5,899 bases of DNA from an uncultured Atopobium sp. (GCA_946647055.1 CAMPCT010000139.1:1-5899); one strand, 5' to 3'. Counted from the first letter of the stretch, positions 1-5,738 are shown. Notes: a model not told the origin generated them from the sequence alone. Translations and numbers: made by a program.

Positions 1-1079
1 GCCATGATCTTGATGCCACGGCTCATCTCGGAGACCTCGGTGGCACGGCTGTCGGAGCGGCGCCCATTGGGCGGCGGCGAGACGAGCTGCAGGTAGTCGA
101 TGATGACCAGCCCGTTCTTCTTGCCGTGGAGCATGCGGCGCGCCTTGGCGCGGATCTCGGTGATGGTCGTGTCGGGCTTGTCGTCGATCATGATGTCGAA
201 CTGCGAGAGGTCGCCGGTCGCCTGGATGATGTTCTTCCACTGGTCGGCCTTGATGCGCGCACCGCGAATCTCCTGCAGGCCCACGCCCGACTGGGCGGCC
301 AGGAGGCGCTGGGCGACCTCGCTGGCGCTCATCTCGAGCGAGAACAGGGCGACCGAGGCGCCCATCGACGCCGCGTTGGCGGCAAGCGAGAGGGCGAACG
401 AGGTCTTGCCCACGCCGGGTCGGGCGCCAACCACGACCATCTGGCCGGGGCGCAACCCCTGCAGCGCGTTGTCGAGGCTCGGGAAGCGCGTCTCGATCCC
501 CAGGGAGGAGGTGCTCGAGTTGGCCATCTCCTCGAGCTCGGTGTAGAGCTCCTCCATGACGTCGCTCAGCTGACGGTACGAGGAGCGGACGTCACGGTCG
601 GTCACCGAGAAGAGCATCCTCTCGGCGTCGTTGACGACCTCCTTGGTGTCCTCGGGGGCGCTGTAGGCGAGCGCCGAGATGTTGGCCGTGGCCTCGATGA
701 TGAGGCGCAGGGTCGTGTCGCGACGGAGGATCTCGGCGTGGTGCTCCCAGTTGAGCAGCGGCATGGTGTTGTTGCCAAGCTCGATGAGGTAGGGCCTACC
801 GCCCACGCGGTCGAGCCTCCCCTGCGACGCGAGGTAGTCGGCAAGCGAGACCACGTCCACCGGAAGGCTCTTGTCGAACATGGCGTGCATGGCCGAGAAG
901 ATCATCTGGTTGGAGGGGATGTAGAAGTCCTGCTCGTTGAGGTCCACCAGGGCCTGCTGGAGGATGTCGGGCGAGATGAGCATGGCGGAGAGGACCGCGA
1001 CCTCGGCAGCCGGGTCCTGCGGCATGGCGGCGCCGGCGGCAGGCGCCGCGGGCGGACGCGCGTCATCCCTAGCGGGCAT
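1..1079 (-). CDS. dnaB: Replicative DNA helicase DnaB (3' end outside window)
   Basis: Hexameric ATP-dependent helicase that encircles and unwinds DNA at the replication fork and recruits primase. About 359 codons are visible; the family is usually near 450 residues, so the C-terminal quarter lies beyond position 1. The N-terminal primase-interacting domain follows a low-complexity Ala/Pro/Arg start (roughly residues 20-125, including AMLISPDILQQAL and NWEHHAEILRR). The RecA-like domain carries Walker A GARPGVGKTS (Lys225), the catalytic glutamate in FSLEMS (Glu249) and Walker B VIIDYLQL (Asp328). DnaB is a frequent intein host, but the P-loop is uninterrupted here. The start at 1079 is set by AGGAGG at 1087-1092 with a 7-nt spacer; an in-frame stop lies just upstream at 1098-1100. 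It follows rplI as in many bacteria, but a strong terminator separates them, so dnaB probably has its own promoter. Identification is very secure. Confidence 0.97.
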   Translation of the reverse strand, partial: MPARDDARPPAAPAAGAAMPQDPAAEVAVLSAMLISPDILQQALVDLNEQDFYIPSNQMIFSAMHAMFDKSLPVDVVSLADYLASQGRLDRVGGRPYLIELGNNTMPLLNWEHHAEILRRDTTLRLIIEATANISALAYSAPEDTKEVVNDAERMLFSVTDRDVRSSYRQLSDVMEELYTELEEMANSSTSSLGIETRFPSLDNALQGLRPGQMVVVGARPGVGKTSFALSLAANAASMGASVALFSLEMSASEVAQRLLAAQSGVGLQEIRGARIKADQWKNIIQATGDLSQFDIMIDDKPDTTITEIRAKARRMLHGKKNGLVIIDYLQLVSPPPNGRRSDSRATEVSEMSRGIKIM

Positions 1080-1434
1080 CTTTGTTCCTCCTCGTGGTCA
1101 ATCTCGAGACGACCAAGCCACCCATCTGGGCATTCGCCGAGGGGGCCGGTTGCCGCATAGTAGACCAACCACGGGGTCCCTGTCTCGCTCAAATTGGACC
1201 ATAATCCGCTTTGTACACGCGCCTGTCGTTTTCTTTTTGGCACTATCTGCGATTTCATGACTTTTCAACGTTTTCGACAATTTTCGAAGAAATCTGCCGA
1301 GCGGTTTTCAACAATCGCGGTCATGTGCTCTGCATATTCACGATACCTCTCCCGTTCCTGCCAAACCTTACACTCTTCATAACTTTCAGGTTATGTTTCC
1401 GCAGGTAAACGGCCTATAGGTATTCACGAAAATG
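1080..1434. other. Intergenic region upstream of dnaB
   Basis: No gene is supported in these 355 bases; the short ORFs here look like chance. The part from about 1195 to 1434 is clearly more AT-rich than the flanking genes and should hold the dnaB promoter. On the minus strand GTTGAAAA occurs at 1305-1312 and 1262-1269, with the variants TTCGAAAA (1281-1288) and GTCGAAAA (1271-1278). A perfect 6-bp inverted repeat, CATAAC/GTTATG with a 6-nt loop, lies at 1378-1395. TATTCACGA occurs twice (1335-1343 and 1421-1429). A weak minus-strand promoter candidate is TTGTCG (1275-1280), a 17-nt spacer and TGAAAT (1252-1257), each hexamer matching 4/6. I would not assign the promoter firmly. Confidence 0.5.
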
Positions 1435-1475
1435 AAAAGCCCTGCTCACAGGGGGTGCTGTGGGCAGGGCTTTTT
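1435..1475 (-). terminator. Intrinsic terminator after rplI, probably bidirectional
   Basis: A 17-bp stem pairs 1435-1451 with 1458-1474, with one G:T pair (1446/1463) and a 6-nt loop at 1452-1457. The core is GCCCTGC/GCAGGGC flanked by A and T runs. On the minus strand the stem ends in TTTT followed by CATTTT; on the plus strand it ends in TTTTTC. This is the best terminator in the window and closes the rpsF-rplI operon before dnaB. Confidence 0.9.
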
Positions 1476-1514
1476 CTTGCAAATCAAAGGCACTGGAGCC
1501 GTTCGTTTGCATTC

Positions 1515-1553
1515 CATCTACCTGCGGCTTTTGTTGAAAGGGGCAGGTAGATG
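1515..1553 (-). other. Stop-proximal hairpin in the rplI 3' UTR
   Basis: A perfect 11-bp inverted repeat (CATCTACCTGC at 1515-1525, GCAGGTAGATG at 1543-1553) begins 18 nt beyond the rplI stop codon. The 17-nt loop contains a further 4-bp stem, CTTT/AAAG. No U tract follows on the minus strand, so it is unlikely to terminate alone. It may protect the operon's 3' end, assist the terminator 40 nt further on, or be a protein site in DNA. Confidence 0.65.
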
Positions 1554-1571
1554 CTGTTGAGTCAGAAACGC

Positions 1572-2111
1572 CTACTCGGCGTCCTCGGCGGGAGCCTCCT
1601 CGGCCTCAGCCTCGGCCTCTGCCTCGACGACCTCGGCCTCGGGGGCCTCCTCGGCGGGAGCCTGGGTGCCGTCACCAACGAGCAGCCCGAGCTGGGCGTT
1701 GATCTCGCGGTACAGGTTGACGGTGACCTCGTGCTCGCCGGCGGTCTTGATCGCGGCGGTGCGCTCGATGCGCTTGCGGTCGATGATGACGCCGAGCTGG
1801 GCCTCGACGGCCTCGGCGATCATGGCGGTGGTGACGGAGCCGTAGAGCTGGCCCTCCTCGCCCACCTTCACGTTGATGAGGACGCGCTTGCCGTCGAGGG
1901 CGGCCTTGGTGGCCTCGGCGTCGGCGATGCGACGCTCCTCGCGCTTGGCGATGTTGTGGCGACGCTCCTCAAGCTGCTTGATGTTGCCAGGGGTGGCAGC
2001 GATGGCCATACGGTTGGGGAACAGGTAGTTCTCCGCATAGCCCTGGGCGACGTCGACGACGTCTCCCTCTCCGCCCTTGCCCCTGAGCTCACCCAGAAGG
2101 ATGACTTTCAT
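1572..2111 (-). CDS. rplI: 50S ribosomal protein L9 with long acidic C-terminal tail
   Basis: L9 binds 23S rRNA near the L1 stalk; its elongated two-domain body helps hold the reading frame. The N-terminal domain (residues 1-50) has the family pattern MKVILLGEL...GKGGEGDVVDVAQGYAENYLFPN. A long charged connecting helix follows (about 41-75), then the C-terminal domain to about residue 150. The protein is 179 residues against the usual 148-150; the excess is a tail (151-179) built only from A, E, P, V and D. The ORF can be opened at GTG 2117, but that codon abuts the SD AAAGGAG (2117-2123). ATG 2111, with a 5-nt spacer and the conserved MKVILL start, is chosen instead. Last gene of the five-gene operon, 45 nt after the DUF2232 gene. 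Confidence 0.97.
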   Translation of the reverse strand: MKVILLGELRGKGGEGDVVDVAQGYAENYLFPNRMAIAATPGNIKQLEERRHNIAKREERRIADAEATKAALDGKRVLINVKVGEEGQLYGSVTTAMIAEAVEAQLGVIIDRKRIERTAAIKTAGEHEVTVNLYREINAQLGLLVGDGTQAPAEEAPEAEVVEAEAEAEAEEAPAEDAE

Positions 2112-2116
2112 GGACA

Positions 2117-2123
2117 CTCCTTT
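2117..2123 (-). promoter_or_regulatory. Ribosome binding site of rplI
   Basis: AAAGGAG on the minus strand. It leaves 5 nt to ATG 2111 but overlaps GTG 2117, so it decides the shorter start. Confidence 0.85.
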
Positions 2124-2128
2124 GGTCG

Positions 2129-2149
2129 GTCGACGGCCTGGCCGCCGAC
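2129..2149 (-). other. Intercistronic hairpin before rplI
   Basis: As minus-strand RNA, GUCGGCGG pairs with CCGUCGAC around the loop CCAGG: 8 bp including one G:U. The plus strand has an A/C mismatch at the wobble position, so the structure fits RNA of the coding strand better. It ends 5 nt upstream of the rplI SD sequence. Confidence 0.6.
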
Positions 2150-2156
2150 TTGCTCA

Positions 2157-3182
2157 CTAACTCTGTGGCTCACCGCTTGGGCTGCTGCCGCGCGCGAGGC
2201 GCCGGAAGTTTGCCCAGAAGTCGATGAGCCCTATCCCGCTCACGACAGGGAGCGAGAGCTCGATGTTGACTGCGACTGCCAATGCGATGGCGGTACCGAT
2301 GCGACCGATGCCCATCCGCGCGATGAGCCAGGCGATGACGCCGAAGCCGTCAAGGGCCAGGATGACCCGTGCGACCAGCAGCGCGTTCAAGCCAAGCATC
2401 AGGGCGACGTTGCCACGCTCCCCCATCACGCCTCCAAGGGCGCACAAAAGAATCGCCGTGGCCATGACCCCGATGACCCAGAGGGGCGTGTCGAGGTACC
2501 TGATGGGCAGGCGTGGGGAGTCCGCGCCGATTCGCCTGAGGCCACCCCTCGAGCCCAGCTGGGCACACGCGACCGAGATGGTCGCCACGAAGAGGTAGCT
2601 CGACGGCCAGAGGAGCAGCGCGACGTTGCGCGCCGTCTCGAGCGCGCCCGTCGAGGCGATGCCCGCCTGGCTTGCGTACGTCTCCACGATCCTGTCGATC
2701 TCCGTCGAGAACACCGCCTCGATCGTGGTCCCCAGGCTCGCCGCCCGCCACGCGTCCACCACGATGAACACGAGGCCAAGGGCGATGGTCAGCAGGGTCG
2801 CCATGCTTATGGACGTTCCCTTGCGCGCGACATGGGCGCCAAGGAGGCATCCGGAGAGGTAGGTCGCGACGCCCATGAGGACATCGGGAACACCCGCCCC
2901 GGAGAGAAGCCCCACGGCAACGACGGCGGCGAGGGGCAGTGCCTTGCGGGCGTCCCCTCCCCTGGCGGCGAGCATCGCGGTGCCAAAGGCGGCAAAGTAT
3001 GCCGCGAGCGGCAATGCGACGGTGCCGAGCAGGGCTCCGAACACGCACCAGACATACCCGCGGACGGGAGAGACCACCACGACGGGCGTCTCCTCATACC
3101 GCACGAGCTGCCTGTCGCGCGCCTCGGGCGTCTCCATGCCCTCGGGCATGGGAGGCCTTCCGCTGTCCTGCCTGTCGTCCAT
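2157..3182 (-). CDS. DUF2232 (YybS-type) polytopic membrane protein
   Basis: Integral membrane protein of unknown molecular function. The product is 341 residues. A hydrophilic N terminus (1-35) is followed by about eight hydrophobic segments, by eye near 42-70, 83-97, 100-118, 126-146, 186-208, 233-252, 257-276 and 294-322. The C-terminal GIGLIDFWANFRRLARG resembles the conserved end of DUF2232/YybS proteins, and position next to rplI is where this family is found in Firmicutes. I infer the family from topology, motif and neighbourhood. Start is uncertain: ATG 3182 has only GAAGG with a 3-nt spacer, whereas internal ATG 3149 has GGAAGG at 6 nt and ATG 3137 is also possible. All starts precede the first membrane segment. 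It lies 33 nt after rpsR and 45 nt before rplI, so it is co-transcribed with them. Confidence 0.85.
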   Translation of the reverse strand: MDDRQDSGRPPMPEGMETPEARDRQLVRYEETPVVVVSPVRGYVWCVFGALLGTVALPLAAYFAAFGTAMLAARGGDARKALPLAAVVAVGLLSGAGVPDVLMGVATYLSGCLLGAHVARKGTSISMATLLTIALGLVFIVVDAWRAASLGTTIEAVFSTEIDRIVETYASQAGIASTGALETARNVALLLWPSSYLFVATISVACAQLGSRGGLRRIGADSPRLPIRYLDTPLWVIGVMATAILLCALGGVMGERGNVALMLGLNALLVARVILALDGFGVIAWLIARMGIGRIGTAIALAVAVNIELSLPVVSGIGLIDFWANFRRLARGSSPSGEPQS

Positions 3183-3215
3183 CAGCCTTCGTCAGCCAAT
3201 CTCGAGCGTAACGGG

Positions 3216-3482
3216 CTAGTTGCGCTCGCGACGGCCGCCGCGGCTCGAGACCACGGGAACGGCATACGGCACGAGGGCCATCTCGCGGGCGCGCTTGATG
3301 GCGTTCGCGATGTCATGCTGGTGCTGCGTGCAGGCGCCGGTGACGCGACGGGGCTTGATCTTGCCGCGGTCGGTCATGTACTTGCGAAGGAGCTGGACGT
3401 CCTTGTAGTCAATGAAGTCCGTGTTCTCCTTGCAGAACTGGCAGTGCTTGCGACGCGGCTGACGCTGATAGTCTGTAGCCAT
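3216..3482 (-). CDS. rpsR: 30S ribosomal protein S18, zinc-binding type
   Basis: S18 forms a pair with S6 on the central domain of 16S rRNA. The 88-residue product has the family core [19 protein letters not shown] followed by [22 protein letters not shown]. Cys14 and Cys17 (CQFC) with Cys51 and His54 (CTQH) give the intact set of zinc ligands of the 'C+' S18 form; many bacteria carry a second, zinc-free paralogue elsewhere. The start at 3482 has GAAAGG at 3493-3498 with a 10-nt spacer and an A-rich stretch between. It lies 42 nt after ssb and shares the operon with its partner gene rpsF. Identification is secure. Confidence 0.97.
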   Translation of the reverse strand: MATDYQRQPRRKHCQFCKENTDFIDYKDVQLLRKYMTDRGKIKPRRVTGACTQHQHDIANAIKRAREMALVPYAVPVVSSRGGRRERN

Positions 3483-3501
3483 GTCTTTCTTACCTTTCTT
3501 C

Positions 3502-3518
3502 TGGCGGCTTCGCCGCCA
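3502..3518 (-). other. Intercistronic hairpin before rpsR
   Basis: A perfect 7-bp stem, TGGCGGC (3502-3508) with GCCGCCA (3512-3518), and a 3-nt loop that reads GAA in the transcript. It sits in the ssb-rpsR gap and ends 3 nt upstream of the rpsR SD sequence. No U tract follows, so it is not an intrinsic terminator. Confidence 0.7.
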
Positions 3519-3524
3519 TGGTTC

Positions 3525-4046
3525 CTAGAACGGGATGTCCTCGTCTGAGAAGAAGTCGGTGCCGGGCTGGGTCGTCTGCGCGGGAGCGCTGGCGACGGGC
3601 TGGGCATATGCGGGAGCAGCGGCAGGAGCGGGAGCCTGCGGCGCGTAGCTCTGCCGGCTGTAGCTCTGCTGCGGGTACTGCTGCTGGTCGTAGCCCTGGC
3701 CCTGGCTCTGGCCCTGACCCCTCGAGAGGAACTCGATCTCGTCGACCACGACCTCGAGCTTGGAGCGCCTGGATCCGTCCTGGGCTTCCCAGGCACGGTA
3801 GCGCAGCTTGCCCTCGATCGCGACCTTGGTGCCTTTCGAGAGGTAGCGGTGGAGGGACTCGGCACGTGCACCAAACATGGTGCAGTCGATGAAGTTGGGA
3901 ACGTCCTCCCACTCGCCGGTCTGCTGGTTCCTCCGACGGTCGTTGACGGCGACACCGAACGTCAGCACGTGCGTGCCGGAGTTCGTGGCCTTAAGCTCGG
4001 GATCACGAGTAAGGTTTCCACTGATGACAACTCGGTTGATGCTCAT
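3525..4046 (-). CDS. ssb: Single-stranded DNA-binding protein SSB
   Basis: Binds and protects single-stranded DNA during replication, repair and recombination, and recruits partner proteins through its C-terminal tip. The product is 173 residues. The OB-fold spans about 1-110 and opens SINRVVISGNLTRDPELK; it includes NFIDCTMFGARAE and KLEVVVDEIEFL. A Gln/Gly/Tyr- then Ala/Pro-rich flexible linker covers about 111-162. The acidic tip ends SDEDIPF, the canonical partner-binding motif, so the gene is intact. GTG 4055 would add MSY but sits 2 nt from the SD GAGAGG (4058-4063). ATG 4046 is 11 nt away and gives the usual SINRV start, so it is preferred. It lies 45 nt after rpsF. Presence with rpsF and rpsR indicates the main chromosomal SSB. 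Confidence 0.96.
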   Translation of the reverse strand: MSINRVVISGNLTRDPELKATNSGTHVLTFGVAVNDRRRNQQTGEWEDVPNFIDCTMFGARAESLHRYLSKGTKVAIEGKLRYRAWEAQDGSRRSKLEVVVDEIEFLSRGQGQSQGQGYDQQQYPQQSYSRQSYAPQAPAPAAAPAYAQPVASAPAQTTQPGTDFFSDEDIPF

Positions 4047-4066
4047 ATAGCTCACTGCCTCTCGTT

Positions 4067-4082
4067 GGCGGGCATGCCCGCC
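4067..4082 (-). other. Perfect 16-nt palindrome before ssb
   Basis: GGCGGGCATGCCCGCC is fully self-complementary. In RNA it would form a 6-bp all-GC stem with a CAUG loop. It lies in the rpsF-ssb gap, 9 nt past the rpsF stop codon and 3 nt upstream of the ssb SD. Because it is palindromic in DNA as well, a protein-binding role cannot be excluded. Confidence 0.7.
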
Positions 4083-4091
4083 GCTTCACGT

Positions 4092-4385
4092 CTAGTCCTT
4101 GTCAGGTCGGCGCACGATCATGTGGCGCTTCACCGCATCGTTGATGCGGAGAACGCGATCGAGCTCGGTGATCTGCGTGGGATCGGCGTGGAAGTCGATG
4201 AGGGTGTAGTCACCCTCGGCGAGCTTGTCGACCTCAAAGGCGAGCTTGCGCTTGCCCCAGTCCTGGACGTTGTCGATGACACCACCATCCTCGGTGATGG
4301 CAACGTCGATGCGCTTCATAACGCCAGCGCGGACTTCCTCGGTGATCTGGGGATCGACAAAGAACAGCAGTTCATAAGCCTTCAT
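4092..4385 (-). CDS. rpsF: 30S ribosomal protein S6
   Basis: S6 binds the central domain of 16S rRNA together with S18. The 97-residue product matches the family's usual length, with the ferredoxin-like fold starting MKAYELLFFVDPQ. It includes GGVIDNVQDWGKRKLAFEV and the conserved end LRINDAVKRHMIVRRPD. The frame stays open upstream to 4685, but ATG 4385 is the start: the perfect SD GGAGGTGA (4391-4398) lies 5 nt away, and the upstream translation does not look like S6. It is the first gene of the operon, and its leader can fold to cover this SD (see 4394-4448). Identification is secure. Confidence 0.97.
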   Translation of the reverse strand: MKAYELLFFVDPQITEEVRAGVMKRIDVAITEDGGVIDNVQDWGKRKLAFEVDKLAEGDYTLIDFHADPTQITELDRVLRINDAVKRHMIVRRPDKD

Positions 4386-4390
4386 GTATG

Positions 4391-4398
4391 TCACCTCC
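4391..4398 (-). promoter_or_regulatory. Ribosome binding site of rpsF
   Basis: GGAGGTGA is a full-length match to the 16S rRNA 3' end, the strongest SD in the window, 5 nt before ATG 4385. It fixes the S6 start well inside the longer open frame. Confidence 0.92.
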
Positions 4399-4448
4399 TC
4401 TGGGCTAATGGCCCCGGGACGTGAAGGATGCGCCCGGAGCAGGAAAGG
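4394..4448 (-). promoter_or_regulatory. Possible autoregulatory RNA structure in the rpsF leader
   Basis: Folded by hand as minus-strand RNA. P1 pairs CCUUUCCUG (4448-4440) with CAGAGGAGG (4402-4394): nine positions with two G:U pairs and one C/A mismatch. P2 pairs CUCCGGG (4439-4433) with CCCGGGG (4418-4412) around a 14-nt loop. P1 would cover the core of the rpsF SD. A 9-nt linker, CCAUUAGCC, lies between P2 and P1 on the 3' side. Feedback of rpsF operons by the S6:S18 pair on a leader RNA is known in several bacteria; that this structure belongs to that class is my inference. Confidence 0.4.
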
Positions 4449-4459
4449 TTCGGTCTGGA

Positions 4460-4468
4460 ATCGTACCA
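4460..4468 (-). promoter_or_regulatory. Candidate extended -10 promoter for rpsF
   Basis: The minus strand reads TGGTACGAT, fitting the extended -10 pattern TGnTAnnAT. The predicted start near 4453 would give a leader of about 68 nt containing the whole P1/P2 structure. No good -35 is seen at the expected spacing (TGCTGG). Confidence 0.4.
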
Positions 4469-4567
4469 CATTGGCCGGATATCCAGCAGATTCACACAAC
4501 CTGGCTCCTGTCGGGGCCCCTCGCCCTTCCCACGCGACGTCTTCGAGTATGCAGAGGGCGTCTGACA

Positions 4568-4597
4568 AAAATAAGTGAACGCGCAGACCACTTTCAA
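4568..4597 (-). promoter_or_regulatory. Candidate promoter for the rpsF operon
   Basis: TTGAAA (4592-4597, 5/6 to the sigma-70-type -35), an 18-nt spacer and TATTTT (4568-4573, 4/6 to the -10). It lies just after the DUF4013 terminator-like hairpin. It would give a leader of about 175 nt. Confidence 0.4.
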
Positions 4598-4618
4598 ACA
4601 GGGTCACGCAAAGGCCAA

Positions 4619-4648
4619 GCCCAGCGCCCCTGTTGGAGGACGCTGGGC
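4619..4648 (-). terminator. Terminator-like hairpin after the DUF4013 gene
   Basis: An 8-bp perfect stem, GCCCAGCG (4619-4626) with CGCTGGGC (4641-4648), and a 14-nt loop that can add CCT/AGG. On the minus strand it is followed by TTGGCCTTTG, a poor U tract. It lies 70 nt past the DUF4013 stop and just before the candidate rpsF promoter, so position supports termination more than sequence does. Confidence 0.5.
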
Positions 4649-4675
4649 CGTTTGGGGTCATTCGCAGAATCCACA

Positions 4676-4697
4676 GGGCGAGCACAAGTGCCCGCCC
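4676..4697 (-). other. Stop-proximal hairpin in the DUF4013 3' UTR
   Basis: As minus-strand RNA, GGGCGGGCA pairs with UGCUCGCCC: nine pairs including one G:U, closed by the loop CUUG, a known stable tetraloop. The plus strand has an A/C mismatch at the wobble position, so the fold fits the coding-strand transcript. It begins 21 nt after the stop codon and lacks a U tract. Confidence 0.6.
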
Positions 4698-4718
4698 AGG
4701 ACCGTGGGCGACGAGGTT

Positions 4719-5639
4719 CTAGGAGTCCTGGGGCTTCTCGGGATAGATGTTCTGGTCGGGCAGGAGCGGTTCCGCAGGGACGACCGGGGCCGTCGGGGCA
4801 TTCCAGACGCGCGGCGCGGACGGGATGCGCTCGGGAAGCGGCGCGCTCTTGTCGCCCCACGCGGGGACGTCGAACTGGAGCATCCACAGCCCCACCGCGT
4901 TGGTGATGACCAGCGAGAACAGCGTGCCGATGAACGAGGTGACGACCGAGGTGATGGCGAAGGCGGGGCCGAGCACCGCAAGGATCTCGCCGATGGCCTT
5001 CCCGGCCTCGGCGGGAGTGTCGACGTACGCGACCTCGCCAATGACGTCGATGATGACGGGGGTGGCGGCCATGGTGCCCAGGGTCATGATGATGCCGGAG
5101 ACCACCATGATGATGACGCTTGCGAAGAGCGAGATTCCCGCGATGCGGAGGATCCCCTTGGGGTCGGCGTCGACCATCTCGATGATGCGCCCAAGGCCGA
5201 GGCCCGCCGTGAACTGCTGGTAGATGGTCGCGCGGAGGCACGCGACCGTGATGACTATGCTCATGAAGACACCAACCAGCGTGATCAGGAAGGAGAGGAC
5301 GTCACCAACGACGCCATTGCCCCCGAGCGACCTGAGGATGCCCACGACCAGGGCGTAGGGCAGGGCCCAGCACACGCTGACGAGAAACGCCCTCCATCCG
5401 ACCGCGATGCATGCCCAGATGTCCACGCCCGCCTGCTTGGGCGACGAGTCGATGCCCCATGCGGTGAGGCGCGCCCACTCGAGCGTGTAGCCCAGCAGGG
5501 CGAGCGGCCCAAAGATGGGGACGAAGGCGGCGAGGGAGAGGAGCAGGACCGGCTTGATCCATCCGGGGACACGGGTCAGCATCCTCCAGCTTCGGCTGAG
5601 ATAGTCCTCATCGAAGTAAACGAGCCTTTGCTGTTGCAT
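4719..5639 (-). CDS. DUF4013-type membrane protein
   Basis: Polytopic membrane protein of unknown function, 306 residues. A short N terminus (MQQQRLVYFDEDYLSRSWRM) precedes hydrophobic segments at about 28-54, 75-103, 110-137, 163-190, 191-205 and 220-254. The cytoplasm-like C terminus (about 257-306) is Pro/Ala-rich. The stretch LLGYTLEWARLTAWGID with Pro-Lys following, then a second membrane pair, is typical of DUF4013 proteins as I remember them, so the family call is an inference. ATG 5639 begins just after a good promoter; its SD is weak (GGGGGC, 6 nt away). The frame stays open further upstream to 5861, but that translation is repeat DNA. Hairpins separate it from rpsF, so it is probably a monocistronic neighbour. 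Confidence 0.8.
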   Translation of the reverse strand: MQQQRLVYFDEDYLSRSWRMLTRVPGWIKPVLLLSLAAFVPIFGPLALLGYTLEWARLTAWGIDSSPKQAGVDIWACIAVGWRAFLVSVCWALPYALVVGILRSLGGNGVVGDVLSFLITLVGVFMSIVITVACLRATIYQQFTAGLGLGRIIEMVDADPKGILRIAGISLFASVIIMVVSGIIMTLGTMAATPVIIDVIGEVAYVDTPAEAGKAIGEILAVLGPAFAITSVVTSFIGTLFSLVITNAVGLWMLQFDVPAWGDKSAPLPERIPSAPRVWNAPTAPVVPAEPLLPDQNIYPEKPQDS

Positions 5640-5681
5640 GGCACTGCCCCCGTCTCTGCTGTGTCGGCGTTCCAACCGATA

Positions 5682-5711
5682 AGTATAGTCGCGCGAGGCT
5701 CGGCCTGTCGC
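5682..5711 (-). promoter_or_regulatory. Promoter of the DUF4013 gene
   Basis: TATACT (5682-5687, 5/6 to the -10), an 18-nt spacer, and GCGACA (5706-5711, 4/6 to the -35 with the conserved GACA). The predicted start near 5675 leaves a 5' UTR of about 35 nt. It places the start codon at 5639 and argues against the longer in-frame extension. Confidence 0.6.
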
Positions 5712-5738
5712 GAAACGTGTGACCCACGGTTGCCGCAC

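Noticed and set aside
402..431. Possible intein at the DnaB P-loop
   Set aside because: The Walker A coding sequence is continuous, so no intein is inserted at this common site. The second common site lies outside the window.
126..1160. A 344-codon open frame on the plus strand antisense to dnaB
   Set aside because: The opposite strand encodes unmistakable DnaB motifs over the whole length. The plus-strand translation has no recognisable features.
1098..1280. A 60-codon minus-strand frame just upstream of dnaB and in the same phase
   Set aside because: A stop at 1098-1100 separates it from dnaB and I see no SD. It may be a leader peptide, but nothing supports that.
1551..3548. A 665-codon open frame on the plus strand
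   Set aside because: It runs antisense to rplI, DUF2232 and rpsR, which are secure. Its translation is low in complexity and changes character at each gene boundary. It is a by-product of GC-rich codon use.
4386..4685. In-frame N-terminal extension of S6
   Set aside because: S6 begins at MKAYELL with a perfect SD immediately upstream. The extension covers hairpins and candidate promoters and adds about 100 residues not found in the family.
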